A stretch of 45,695 bases of DNA from Pseudomonas mandelii (GCF_024138395.1 NZ_JAMYDU010000035.1:1-45695), one strand, 5' to 3'; counted from the stretch's first letter, positions 9,305 to 17,206 are shown. Numbers and translations are program-made. Notes: generated by a model from the letters alone, not told the origin.

Positions 9305-9312
9305 GAAAACGC

Positions 9313-9579
9313 TTAGTGCGGCATCGACCATGATTGCAGTGTGTAACCTTCCTGGCTCAACTCGGCACGAGCTTCTTCCAGCACGTGTTCGAGTTGCTCT
9401 GGATCGGAATAGGCACTGCTGGGGATTTGTTTACGGCTGATGCACGTATTAGTGCGATCGATGATAGTGAGGCTGAGCTCGCCATTACCATCTTGTGGTG
9501 CCCAAGCCACGCATTGAAAGGGTTGGAATGCGCGGTCGGCAATCAAAAGTGCTTCGTTGAAACGGAGCGGGGCGTTCAT
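9313..9579 (-). CDS. Conserved small hypothetical protein
   Basis: An 88-residue acidic protein beginning MNAPLRFNEALLIADRAF, with no signal peptide or membrane helix. I do not recognise a named domain. The predicted pattern is beta-rich up to about residue 45 (CVAWAPQDGNGELSLTIIDR) and a helix near 55-75 (DPEQLEHVLEEARAELSQEG). The ATG at 9579 is preferred over 9603 because AGAGAGAAG lies just upstream. It is divergent from the sigma-54 activator at 9922 across 342 bases and has its own terminator, so it is probably a single-gene unit. Confidence 0.65.
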   Translation of the reverse strand: MNAPLRFNEALLIADRAFQPFQCVAWAPQDGNGELSLTIIDRTNTCISRKQIPSSAYSDPEQLEHVLEEARAELSQEGYTLQSWSMPH

Positions 9580-9867
9580 GGGATCTTCTCTCTGTATGCC
9601 CAAACAAGTGATGTGCCGTCGGTTGGGCTTACCGTTCGGCTGGTTACTAGTACTGATGCCCGCAACCGGGGTTTAGGTCACACACAATCAAAAGAAATCT
9701 CAACTTTCTTTCATTGATTTGATATTCAGGCCCTTTCTGAAAGCTGAATGAAAGGTTCAACTCGTTAGGCCACTAACCAAGTGACTTCTTATAACTAATA
9801 AGCAAACAACCCTATAAGCAATCGATACAAGCTCGCGTCAAATTCTTGCTAGTGTTACATCGAAGCC
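9580..9867. promoter_or_regulatory. Divergent intergenic region, AT-rich
   Basis: AT-rich divergent promoter region. It contains the 8-base inverted repeat CTTTCATT (around 9709-9716) / AATGAAAG (around 9748-9755), with a nested TTTCTGAAAG. These may be operator half-sites. No confident -35/-10 or -24/-12 was placed. Confidence 0.35.
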
Positions 9868-9924
9868 CGCCAAATGACTGTTTTTACTAATATTTCCTAA
9901 ATTTGGCGTCAAGGAACAGTCATG
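9868..9924 (+). promoter_or_regulatory. Interlocked inverted repeats over the bEBP start codon
   Basis: CGCCAAAT (9868-9875) is complementary to ATTTGGCG (9901-9908). TGACTGTT (9875-9882) is complementary to AACAGTCA (9915-9922), whose last base is the A of the start codon. The ribosome site AAGGA (9911-9915) sits next to the second 3' arm. The arms interleave, so the mRNA could form an H-type pseudoknot or two alternative hairpins, one of which covers the start. The first repeat could instead be a DNA operator. Confidence 0.45.
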
Positions 9925-11247
9925 ATAGAACCGCCTGTCTTACGACGTCTGTTAATAGTGGATCCTTGCGATGATTGCCACCGATTGTTGCCAGGTTTAC
10001 GCGCCGTGGGTTGGGATGTTGACAGCTGTACCCTGAAAAACGCCATTGAGCGAACTTGCGATGTCGGCCTGTTGCGTTTGCAGCCATTCCATCTGGAACG
10101 CCCGGAAGCCGTCAAGGAATTGATCACCCATAGCGGTACCGAGTGGATTGCGGTGCTGAATCAAGAGGTCCTGCGCTTGCAAAATGTCGGGGACTTCGTC
10201 TGCGAATGGTTTTTTGACTTTCATACTCTGCCGTTCGATGTCTCACGGGTTCAGGTCACTTTGGGTCGCGCGTTTGGCATGGCACGCCTGCGCGGCCAGG
10301 GCACGATCCATATCGATCAGCCTGAACATGAATTGCTCGGCGACAGCAAACCGATTCGCGAACTGCGCAAATTGCTCAGCAAGTTGGCACCCACTGAATC
10401 CCCGGTGCTGATCCGCGGCGAAAGCGGAACTGGCAAGGAACTGGTCGCTCGCACCCTGCATCGACAATCCCAGCGTCACAGCAAACCGTTCGTGGCGATC
10501 AACTGCGGCGCGATTCCCGAACACTTGATCCAGTCCGAACTGTTTGGCCACGAGAAGGGCGCCTTTACCGGCGCTCATCAGCGCAAGGTCGGGCGGATAG
10601 AGGCGGCCAACGGCGGAACGCTATTTCTCGATGAAATCGGTGATCTACCCCTGGAACTGCAAGCCAATCTGCTGCGCTTCCTGCAGGAAAAACACATTGA
10701 GCGCGTAGGGGGCCACCAGCCTATTCCGGTGGATGTGCGGGTATTGGCGGCGACGAATGTCGACCTTGAAGCGGCCATTGAGAAGAAACGCTTTCGCGAA
10801 GATCTGTACTACCGCTTGAACGTCCTGCAAGTCATCACCGTACCGCTACGCGAACGCCATGGTGATCTCTCGATGTTGGCCAACCACTTTTCTCATTTCT
10901 ACAGCCAGGAAACCGGCCGTCGTCCTCGAAGCTTCAGCGAAGACGCGCTGATCGCCATGGGCAAGCACGACTGGCCCGGCAATGTCCGCGAGTTAGCCAA
11001 CCGGGTACGGCGCGGACTGGTGCTGGCCGAAGGACGACAGATCGAGGCGCGAGACCTGGGGTTGATCAGTCAACACGCCACCGCTACGCCGATGGGCACC
11101 CTTGAAGACTACAAGACCCGCGCCGAACGTCAGGCGCTGTGCGATGTGTTGAACCGGCACAGCGACAACCTGAGCGTCGCCGCCAGAGTCCTGGGCGTAT
11201 CGCGACCGACTTTTTACCGATTGCTGCACAAGCACCAAATCCGCTAG
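9922..11247 (+). CDS. Sigma-54-dependent transcriptional activator (bEBP)
   Basis: A 441-residue enhancer-binding protein that would open sigma-54 promoters with ATP. The N-terminal domain (1-125) starts like a receiver (RRLLIVDPCDDCHRLLPGL) but lacks the typical phospho-acceptor pattern, resembling the degenerate REC of FleQ/VpsR-type regulators. The AAA+ domain has Walker A GESGTGKE near 166, the sigma-54 contact loop GAFTGA near 212, Walker B FLDEIGD near 235 and an arginine-finger region near 290. A Fis-type helix-turn-helix is at the C-terminus (AARVLGVSRPTFYRLLHKHQ). It faces the fap operon tail-to-tail, so it is a candidate regulator of that operon; this is inferred from position and from the known sigma-54/FleQ control of fap in Pseudomonas. 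Confidence 0.88.
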   Translation: MIEPPVLRRLLIVDPCDDCHRLLPGLRAVGWDVDSCTLKNAIERTCDVGLLRLQPFHLERPEAVKELITHSGTEWIAVLNQEVLRLQNVGDFVCEWFFDFHTLPFDVSRVQVTLGRAFGMARLRGQGTIHIDQPEHELLGDSKPIRELRKLLSKLAPTESPVLIRGESGTGKELVARTLHRQSQRHSKPFVAINCGAIPEHLIQSELFGHEKGAFTGAHQRKVGRIEAANGGTLFLDEIGDLPLELQANLLRFLQEKHIERVGGHQPIPVDVRVLAATNVDLEAAIEKKRFREDLYYRLNVLQVITVPLRERHGDLSMLANHFSHFYSQETGRRPRSFSEDALIAMGKHDWPGNVRELANRVRRGLVLAEGRQIEARDLGLISQHATATPMGTLEDYKTRAERQALCDVLNRHSDNLSVAARVLGVSRPTFYRLLHKHQIR

Positions 11248-11265
11248 GGCGCGGTGAAACGAAGA

Positions 11266-11299
11266 GGCCCGCTGCGACATCCATCGCAGCGGGCCTTTT
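11266..11299 (+). terminator. Intrinsic terminator of the sigma-54 activator
   Basis: A 12-base perfect stem, GGCCCGCTGCGA (11266-11277) / TCGCAGCGGGCC (11284-11295), with a six-base loop and TTTT, 18 bases after the stop codon. Confidence 0.9.
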
Positions 11300-11371
11300 C
11301 CATTTTAACCAGGCACTACAGACTTTGTGGGAGCGGGCAAGCCCAATGCCAGTCAGTTAAGCGAAATTTCT

Positions 11372-11459
11372 GTAGGAGCGAGGCTTGCCCGCGAAGAATG
11401 CACCGCGGTTTTTCAGGTATTACGCGTCATCGTTCTTCGCGGGCAAGCCTCGCTCCTAC
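11372..11459. repeat. REP-A inverted pair (REPIN)
   Basis: The direct core is at 11372-11396 and the inverted core at 11435-11459. Its left half plus spacer (11370-11424) is identical, in reverse, to bases 1-55 of the window. A partial, diverged REP (GTGGGAGCGGGCAAGCCC) precedes it at about 11326-11343. It lies between the convergent activator and fapF. Confidence 0.9.
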
Positions 11460-11469
11460 AGGTCTGTGC

Positions 11470-12750
11470 TTAAAAGTAGTACGGGAATTTCAGGCTGAAG
11501 GAAAAGTCTGGCGAATCGTCGGTCAGTCCGATGGACAGGTTGGGAACGATCGTCAGGTTATCGGTTGCTGCCAGGGTCATGCCGATGTTGAAGTTGGCCG
11601 AGTTGTAATCGCTGTTGGAAATCGATTGCCAGTCGCCACCATCCGGCTTGATCTTGCTCTTGCTGGCGAACTGATCGGTGAACGAGAACGACATACTCAT
11701 CTTCTCGTTCAAGGCGAATGCAATACCGGCGCCGATCTGCCAGGAATCGCCCAGTTTCACGTCCCCGGGCACCTTGGAGTTGACCTGAGGGCTGATGTCG
11801 CTGAAAGAGTCTTCCATGTTGTAGGTGTAGGACAGGCTGCCGAACAGCACGGCCGGGTCGAAACTCTTGACTAGCGATAGACCCGGGGTGATCGACCAGA
11901 CACCATTGCCGGTAGGCAACTCCTCGGGTACTGAGAGGTTATCGTTGTTCGGGTCATTGACCAGTTTGATGCCGTAAGGGTCTTCACCGGTCGGCGCCTT
12001 GACGCGCAGTGTAAAGACCGCGTCGGGCAGATTGGCCGACTCATCCAGAAACTTGTAGGCAACCCCAACGTTCACATCGCCGATGGTCGGGTCGCGGGTC
12101 ACGGTTGCGTCCGACGTCACCGGCCCTGCGCCGCCTGCGCCACCGGAGGAATACGTTGATTCGCGATACACCACGGGGACGTTAATGTCGAACTGCCAGC
12201 GTTCTCCCGTGTTGTAGCGGGCGGTCAGGTCCAGAGTCCAGTTATCCGCCTTGATACGGTCGAGGTTGATGTTACCGAGGAAAATCGCGTCCAGTGCCAG
12301 GAAGCCATTGAGTACCAATGCACGGGTATCGTAGTGCGTATAGGTCAGGCCGGTTTCGAGGCTGAACTTGCCGCCACCGAAGAAGCCGCTGGCTTCGTCA
12401 TACAGGTTGGAAACGCTCTGCGCGGGCTGCGAATCATCCTTGAGCGATTGGCCGTATGAACTGCCCGTGGTTCCCGGCGCACCGGCAGCCACTGTCTGAC
12501 CACTCCTGGGCGTCTCCGCGGGGGATTTGGTCAGGCGTTTGGGCGCAGGGGTCGCAGGTGCTTCTTCGACTTGGCGAACGCGTTGCTCAAGTACCATCAG
12601 CGCGTTCTGTTGTGCTTCGTAACGCTGTTTCAACTCCATGAGTTCTTGTTTTAGTGCTTCGACCTGGGGGTCCGGGGCTGCGTACAGCAGTGTTGCCGGC
12701 GCCAGGCTACTCAAACAAATGATAGCTCTGAACGTCAACGATCGGTGCAT
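11470..12750 (-). CDS. fapF: Fap amyloid outer-membrane secretion porin FapF
   Basis: Outer-membrane beta-barrel that exports FapB and FapC subunits. It has 426 residues. A signal peptide ends near residue 24 (ATLLYA-AP); a coiled coil follows (VEALKQELMELKQRYEAQQN, about 29-65), the known periplasmic plug/trimerisation helix, then a Pro/Thr/Ser linker to about 130 and a barrel of alternating strands ending in ...FSLKFPYYF with a C-terminal aromatic, as expected for BAM substrates. It is the last gene of fapABCDEF, 47 bases after fapE, with its own AGGGA site. Assignment rests on architecture and operon position. Confidence 0.93.
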   Translation of the reverse strand: MHRSLTFRAIICLSSLAPATLLYAAPDPQVEALKQELMELKQRYEAQQNALMVLEQRVRQVEEAPATPAPKRLTKSPAETPRSGQTVAAGAPGTTGSSYGQSLKDDSQPAQSVSNLYDEASGFFGGGKFSLETGLTYTHYDTRALVLNGFLALDAIFLGNINLDRIKADNWTLDLTARYNTGERWQFDINVPVVYRESTYSSGGAGGAGPVTSDATVTRDPTIGDVNVGVAYKFLDESANLPDAVFTLRVKAPTGEDPYGIKLVNDPNNDNLSVPEELPTGNGVWSITPGLSLVKSFDPAVLFGSLSYTYNMEDSFSDISPQVNSKVPGDVKLGDSWQIGAGIAFALNEKMSMSFSFTDQFASKSKIKPDGGDWQSISNSDYNSANFNIGMTLAATDNLTIVPNLSIGLTDDSPDFSFSLKFPYYF

Positions 12751-12797
12751 GGGTTAGCCGTCCCTTTCTGACTACATCTGATGAGACTGAGCGTAGA

Positions 12798-13538
12798 TCA
12801 GAATCCTTGAGTGCGAAGACCTTTGAGCTGGTCCAGGTTGCCGTTCAGCGACCCGGCTGTCGATACGTTGTCACGCAGCACGACATTGAGAGAGGTGAGG
12901 TTGTTGACCTGATTACCACCGCCGAGCAAAGTCGTATTCTGCATCAGCCCACCCTGGCCCAGGCGTTGTACGGTGCTGCCCTGGTTGTTGGTGGCCACGA
13001 TGTTCAGTTGCACACCCGTACCGGTCGAGGAAACGCTCAACGAGCCCGCGCCATTGGCGCCGACCAACGTCGAGCCTGGGGCTAACGCCTGGCCCTGCTG
13101 TTGCGTTGCTGGAGCTTGGCTAGCCTTTGTGACGTTGATATGAACGTTGTTGTAGGCAGCGTTATGGTCGCCGGCAGCACGCACGACTTGAGTGACGCCT
13201 TCGGTGCTGTTGAGACCGTTGCCGCCCGTGACGGTGCCGGTACCTTGCGAACGCGCCAAGCCATCCCCTCGTTCGTCGATCATCGACACATAGAACTGTG
13301 GCTTGATGGTCGATTGTTGAATTTGCATCGAGGAAGTTGCCCCGATCACTTCACCGTTGGCATTTTGCCAAGTGCTGGTCATGACAATGCCGAAACTGAT
13401 GATCCGCCCCGGCATGACATAACGGCCGCGCAGGGTCGCCAATTCATGATCCTTCAGTTCAATGGGTTTGAATGTCTGTGCCTGGGTGGGGAGGCTGGCG
13501 GCCAGGCAAACCACGACCAGCCAGATTGGAGTCTTCAT
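12798..13538 (-). CDS. fapE: Fap amyloid minor component FapE
   Basis: A 246-residue exported protein of the fap operon. Signal peptide 1-20 (LAASLPTQAQ). The conserved N-terminal part includes KPIELKDHELATLRGRYVMP, typical of FapE. The rest is rich in Asn, Gln, Gly, Ser and Thr, and the C-terminal half has amyloid-like NxxxxLN/GNxxQ strands (NQVNNLTSLNVVLRDNVSTA). The family is found as a minor component of purified Fap fibrils and as a partner of FapF. It lies between fapD and fapF, with a GGGAGC ribosome site before ATG 13538. Confidence 0.92.
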   Translation of the reverse strand: MKTPIWLVVVCLAASLPTQAQTFKPIELKDHELATLRGRYVMPGRIISFGIVMTSTWQNANGEVIGATSSMQIQQSTIKPQFYVSMIDERGDGLARSQGTGTVTGGNGLNSTEGVTQVVRAAGDHNAAYNNVHINVTKASQAPATQQQGQALAPGSTLVGANGAGSLSVSSTGTGVQLNIVATNNQGSTVQRLGQGGLMQNTTLLGGGNQVNNLTSLNVVLRDNVSTAGSLNGNLDQLKGLRTQGF

Positions 13539-13570
13539 TGGATGCTCCCGGAGCGTCGTGCTCCTTGTTA

Positions 13571-14251
13571 TTAGAAGAAGTCGCTTTGGATGAATCCGAA
13601 GTCCATCAACTCTGCGTCTCGCACCGGAGTGAAGGTATTGATGCGGTTCTTGGCGGTCAGTGGCATGGGTGGGTCGAGCAACGCATTGGTTTTGTCGTAG
13701 CCCTGACCGATGACGGCAAAGATGATGCCGTTCCAGCCTTTTACAAAGTCGTCGACCTTGTAGCGTTTATGACCAAGTACCGGATCTCCGATGTATACCC
13801 AGCCCTTATGGACTTTTTGCATGACCACAAAATGTTTGTAGCCTCGGATATCAAGGAGCACCACCACCGGAATTCTGATTTCGCTCAACGTTTCCGGCGC
13901 TACCCGATAGCCACGGGCTCGCATGCCGATACTTTCCACGTAACGCTTCATGTCGAGCATGGAGAAGCCCTGGACGCGGACAAGATCTTGATCGGAGTGT
14001 GCCAGCATGCCTTCGATGATCTGTTCTTCATTCACATCCAGCCAATAGGCTTGGCGCAAGATGGTCGCCAGCGCAGCCGCGCCACAACTGAAGTCGGTTT
14101 TCTGTTGCACCAGGTCGGCAAATTTACGCTCGCGCATGCTCTGGATCGGCTTGTACACCACCGCGCCACCGGGGAGGACGGAAAGCGGCATTTGTGCAGC
14201 CTCGATCACACTGGCCACGCAAAGCAAAATTGCCAAGACGATAATGCGCAT
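13571..14251 (-). CDS. fapD: Fap periplasmic C39-family cysteine protease FapD
   Basis: A 226-residue papain-like (C39) peptidase needed for Fap assembly. Signal peptide about 1-18 (LAILLCVASVIEAA). The catalytic Cys is in the motif QKTDFSCGAAALATILRQ, near residue 55; the His is in RGYKHFVVMQKV near 140, followed by the Asp of YIGDPVLGHK. The gene starts 62 bases after fapC, and the strong hairpin at 14281-14300 lies in that gap. Substrate is not proven by sequence; FapF processing or subunit proteolysis has been proposed for the family. Confidence 0.93.
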   Translation of the reverse strand: MRIIVLAILLCVASVIEAAQMPLSVLPGGAVVYKPIQSMRERKFADLVQQKTDFSCGAAALATILRQAYWLDVNEEQIIEGMLAHSDQDLVRVQGFSMLDMKRYVESIGMRARGYRVAPETLSEIRIPVVVLLDIRGYKHFVVMQKVHKGWVYIGDPVLGHKRYKVDDFVKGWNGIIFAVIGQGYDKTNALLDPPMPLTAKNRINTFTPVRDAELMDFGFIQSDFF

Positions 14252-14280
14252 GGAAAGACGCCTTCTGGTTGTGTTGAAAC

Positions 14281-14300
14281 AGGCCCCCGTGAGGGGGCCT
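14281..14300 (-). terminator. Intercistronic hairpin between fapC and fapD
   Basis: A perfect 8-base GC-rich stem, AGGCCCCC / GGGGGCCT, around a four-base loop, 13 bases after the fapC stop. On the minus strand it is followed by GTTTC, a weak T-tract. It probably causes partial termination or protects the 3' end of a fapABC message, giving more FapC than FapDEF. Termination strength is inferred. Confidence 0.6.
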
Positions 14301-14313
14301 TCAGAGACAGCAA

Positions 14314-15585
14314 TCAGAACGAGTTGTTGGAAATGGCCAGCGAGTTGCTTTGTTGGTTACCCACACCAGCAGCCACGTTGACGCCCAGGTTGCCACTGCC
14401 ACCATTCACCGAACCGTTCAGGGTTGCAGTGTTGGTCACAGGGTTTGCCCAGCCAGTTGGAGTCAGCACTTGATAGGAGTAGGTGTTGCTCAAATCAAAC
14501 GAACTGCTTTCACTGAACGTTTTCGATTTGTCGAACGAAGATTCGGACTCTTTACTGCCCGATTTTTCGAACGAGGAGTCGGACGATCTTGCCCACGATT
14601 TATCGAACGATCTTTCGAACGAGGAACTGCTCGATCTTTCGCGCGATGCGTCGAAATCTGCATCGACCGATGCGTCAACCGATACGTCGACACTCCGAGT
14701 GCGGGTGCGATCGCCATTGCCATTGTTCCAGGTAACAGTTCTGGTGGCATTCGCGGCAGCATCCAGATTAGCGCTCAAAGAAGCACTGCGAGTAGAGCTG
14801 CTCTCCGAGCTCCTGGAGCCGCTTACATCAGAGCTCCTGGAACCACTGGCATCAGAACTCCTGGAACCACTCACATCAAAGCTCGAAGAAGCGCTTCTAT
14901 CAACGCTCAAATTGGAAGCCTTATCGCGAGAGAAATTGCCGCTGGCCGTTGTGGTAACGGTTATCGTATCCAGGCGGGTCGTCCGATCGGCGTAGTTATT
15001 CACTACCAGGCCAGGACCTTGTTGATCGGCAGAGGCGGTGGCTGTTGCGTTACCGAGCGGGGCATTGGTGTTGGCAATGGCCATGGTATTTTTCTGCTGG
15101 TTAAGGTCGCCACCAGCAATGTTGATACCCATATTACCGCTGCCGCCATTACCCGATCCGTTCATCACGGCGGAGGCGGTGCTGCCGAAGTTGTTGACGG
15201 TGTTATTGTTGCTGTACTGCGTGACGTCGGCGGTGGCTGTCGCAGTGCCGAACACGAAGCTGTTGTCCAGACTGGAGTTTGAGGCAGCATTTGCAATGGC
15301 GGACGCGTTGTCTTGTTGGTTGCCGCTACCTGCAGCCACGTTGACGCCGACGTTGCCGCTGGCGCCTGTGGCAGAGCTGTTCATTTCAGCTTCGTTGATC
15401 GTCCCTTCGTTACGGATGCTGTTGTCGGTACTGCTTTGGTTATCCCACGCATCCGCAGTCGCATACACAGGGATTTTTGTTGGAGGAGGGGGACGATGCC
15501 GATCGTTTTGCCCAGCTTGTACAGCAACAGCCATGACCGCAGCAATTGCGAAAACCAGAGGCTTGAGTGCCATCGAAGGTTTCAT
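14314..15585 (-). CDS. fapC: Major functional-amyloid subunit FapC (long linker form)
   Basis: A secreted 423-residue amyloid monomer, the main building block of Fap fibrils in biofilm. Signal peptide 1-24. Three imperfect repeats carry the pattern GxxGNxGVNxAxGxxNQQxNxxAIxN: R1 near 75-98, R2 near 145-170, R3 near 385-420 (GSGNLGVNVAAGVGNQQSN). The linker between R2 and R3 is very long, about 210 residues, dominated by Ser, Asp, Arg and Lys, with tandem SGSRSS(D/E) units and later SFEKS/SFDKS units. FapC of other species can be about 250-340 residues, so this is a linker-expanded variant. No cysteine is present in the mature protein. Strong GGAGAA ribosome site. Confidence 0.93.
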   Translation of the reverse strand: MKPSMALKPLVFAIAAVMAVAVQAGQNDRHRPPPPTKIPVYATADAWDNQSSTDNSIRNEGTINEAEMNSSATGASGNVGVNVAAGSGNQQDNASAIANAASNSSLDNSFVFGTATATADVTQYSNNNTVNNFGSTASAVMNGSGNGGSGNMGINIAGGDLNQQKNTMAIANTNAPLGNATATASADQQGPGLVVNNYADRTTRLDTITVTTTASGNFSRDKASNLSVDRSASSSFDVSGSRSSDASGSRSSDVSGSRSSESSSTRSASLSANLDAAANATRTVTWNNGNGDRTRTRSVDVSVDASVDADFDASRERSSSSSFERSFDKSWARSSDSSFEKSGSKESESSFDKSKTFSESSSFDLSNTYSYQVLTPTGWANPVTNTATLNGSVNGGSGNLGVNVAAGVGNQQSNSLAISNNSF

Positions 15586-15636
15586 GGTGATTCTCCGTAC
15601 TTATTTTAGGTTAAGTGTTGTATCTACCTTTTTGGG

Positions 15637-16209
15637 TCAATCCATGACCCGTACGCTCAGGGTGTTGGCCGTTCGGTTTCCCACCCCGGAGCTCTGATTC
15701 AACTGGATCACCCCACGACTACCGGTGAAGGCCTGATCGCTGGTAGCGACCTGGCGGTTGCCTGGCGCAGAGTCAGTTGGATCGGAGTTGTTGATCAGCG
15801 TCACGTTCTGCTGCATGAGGACGCTGTCGTCGATACTTTGCGGTTGTTTACTGATGCTTATCCGCAGGGCATTGGCTTGCTGGTTGCTGGCGCCCGCGCT
15901 CTGGTTGACGCCCAGTACGCCGTTGCCGTGGCTGAAGGAGTCGCCTTGAATACTGGATCGAGCATCGATGCCGGGGTCGACCTGCGTACGCAGCCGTTGG
16001 CGAATCTGGGTGGTGGCGCTGGCGTTGTTGCCAATCGCAATGGCCCGGGCGTTGGCCTGTTGCAGATGATCGCCCGCCGCTTGGTTAACCGAGAGGTTGC
16101 CCTGGTGCTGCATGCCCGAACCGTCGATTTCGGCGTTATTGATGACGGGAGGCTGGGCAAAGGTCGATGCACTGCAAAACATGACAATCATCAGCAGCGT
16201 ACGATTCAT
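15637..16209 (-). CDS. fapB: Minor amyloid subunit / nucleator FapB
   Basis: A 190-residue exported protein similar in plan to FapC but without long linkers. Signal peptide 1-18 (MFCSASTFA). Three imperfect amyloid repeats: around 36-60 (GNLSVNQAAGDHLQQANA), 95-118 (GVLGVNQSAGASNQQANA) and 165-188 (GVIQLNQSSGVGNRTANT). Known role: minor fibre component thought to nucleate FapC. It starts one base after the fapA stop region, so it is tightly coupled to fapA, and precedes fapC by 51 bases. Confidence 0.93.
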   Translation of the reverse strand: MNRTLLMIVMFCSASTFAQPPVINNAEIDGSGMQHQGNLSVNQAAGDHLQQANARAIAIGNNASATTQIRQRLRTQVDPGIDARSSIQGDSFSHGNGVLGVNQSAGASNQQANALRISISKQPQSIDDSVLMQQNVTLINNSDPTDSAPGNRQVATSDQAFTGSRGVIQLNQSSGVGNRTANTLSVRVMD

Positions 16210-16210
16210 C

Positions 16211-16645
16211 TTAACGGTCTCCCGTTACGACTTTCAGAGCACCCAGGCCTTGCTGGATATTTGAATTGACCATATTGGCAATACCGTTGCCCGAGTTTCC
16301 CGAACGTCCAGCGGGGAGATTGGAAAGCTGAGTCTGGTTAGTGAAATTGCCGCCCAGGTTGTTGTGGGTGCCTTGAGTGACCAGGCGGGAGATGCCTGCA
16401 CCCGTGGCGACGTTGGCAAAGTCGCCGTCGCTCAACTCGTTCGTTTGCTGGAGAATTTGTCTGGACGGGTTGGCATTGGCGGTCGTGGGGCTAGGGTCGG
16501 GAATCACCGGCGCACGCGTTGCCATGCGCGGTTGGACATCACGCTTGATAATAATGATGCCGTTGTCAGCCTGTACGGGCAGGCTTGAGCCCAGTGCGCA
16601 TCCAATCAGCAGGAGGCTATAGATGCTGTTATCAAATGTCCCCAC
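16211..16645 (-). CDS. fapA: Fap operon protein FapA
   Basis: First gene of the operon, 144 residues. Signal peptide about 1-26 (SLLLIGCALGSSLPVQA). The mature part has the conserved ILQQTNELSDGDFANVATGAGISR region and an Asn/Gly-rich low-complexity tail (RSGNSGNGIANMVNSNIQ). FapA is a periplasmic, largely disordered factor that affects fibre composition and delays FapC aggregation. The start codon is GTG at 16645, with AAGGA ten bases upstream; no better ATG exists in frame. The operon promoter must lie upstream in 16646-17034. Confidence 0.9.
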   Translation of the reverse strand: MGTFDNSIYSLLLIGCALGSSLPVQADNGIIIIKRDVQPRMATRAPVIPDPSPTTANANPSRQILQQTNELSDGDFANVATGAGISRLVTQGTHNNLGGNFTNQTQLSNLPAGRSGNSGNGIANMVNSNIQQGLGALKVVTGDR

Positions 16646-17034
16646 GGCGGCAATTCCTTCTTTATTGTGGGCTGGCTCTAGTCAGCCTTGTGAAGGAGCG
16701 AGCGAAAGCTGTGCCGGTTTTTGATTGTTGTTTTGATTCAGAGGGTTATCGATCAAGGCCAGTGGATCGATGAAGTGCGGTGTTTCAGGGCTGAGACGAG
16801 CGCCGGGACGGCAATGTGATTTGAGATCGCAATCGCAATGGATCCACGCTTTGTCCGGGATGTATCAACGCTTTAACATCTCGCGTGACAAAACGATGAC
16901 CAGCGTTGGAACGGGCTGTTCGAGGGGGAGGGGTGTTTCAGAAGCGGACGTATTTGCAAAAATTACGCAACTAGTGCTGGGGTTATTTGGCCAGTGCCAA
17001 TCGGTTAAGCAATTTCAGCAGGGACGCACTCTTT
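16646..17034 (-). promoter_or_regulatory. Upstream region of the fap operon
   Basis: A gene-free stretch of 389 bases between fapA and the REP-B element. I looked on the minus strand for a TGGCAC-N5-TTGC sigma-54 site. A perfect TGGCAC half exists opposite 16994-16999 (GTGCCA on plus), but the -12 part is absent. GC content is lower near 16940-16990. Regulatory content is presumed, not identified. Confidence 0.35.
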
Positions 17035-17206
17035 GTAGCAGCTGCCGAGCCCGCGAGGCTGCGTTCGGCTGCGTAGCAGTCGTAAAATCAGAGAATGCGG
17101 TTTGTCAGGTAAGCCGAGTTAGCCGGATTCACGACTGCTACGCAGCCGAACGCAGCCTCGCGGGCTACGCAGCCGAACGCAGCCTCGCGGGCTCGGCAGC
17201 TGCTAC
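17035..17206. repeat. REP-B inverted-pair element with extra partial right arm
   Basis: The same family and architecture as 2051-2232: left arm GTAGCAGCTGCCGAGC, an approximately 50-base spacer containing a TCAGGTAAGCCG-like string, and an inverted right arm. An ACGCAGCCGAACGCAGCCTC unit then occurs twice in tandem before the arm ends. The spacer is recognisably homologous to that of the other copy, showing spread as a unit longer than the REP itself. Confidence 0.85.

Noticed and set aside
14350..15697. Open frames opposite fapC, one looking Leu/Ser/Asp repetitive
   Set aside because: The repetition mirrors the Ser/Asp repeats of the FapC linker; no ribosome site or independent support.
16646..17034. 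A sigma-54 -24/-12 promoter upstream of fapA
   Set aside because: A TGGCAC half is present (minus strand opposite 16994-16999) but no TTGC follows at the right spacing, and other GG/GC pairs do not match.
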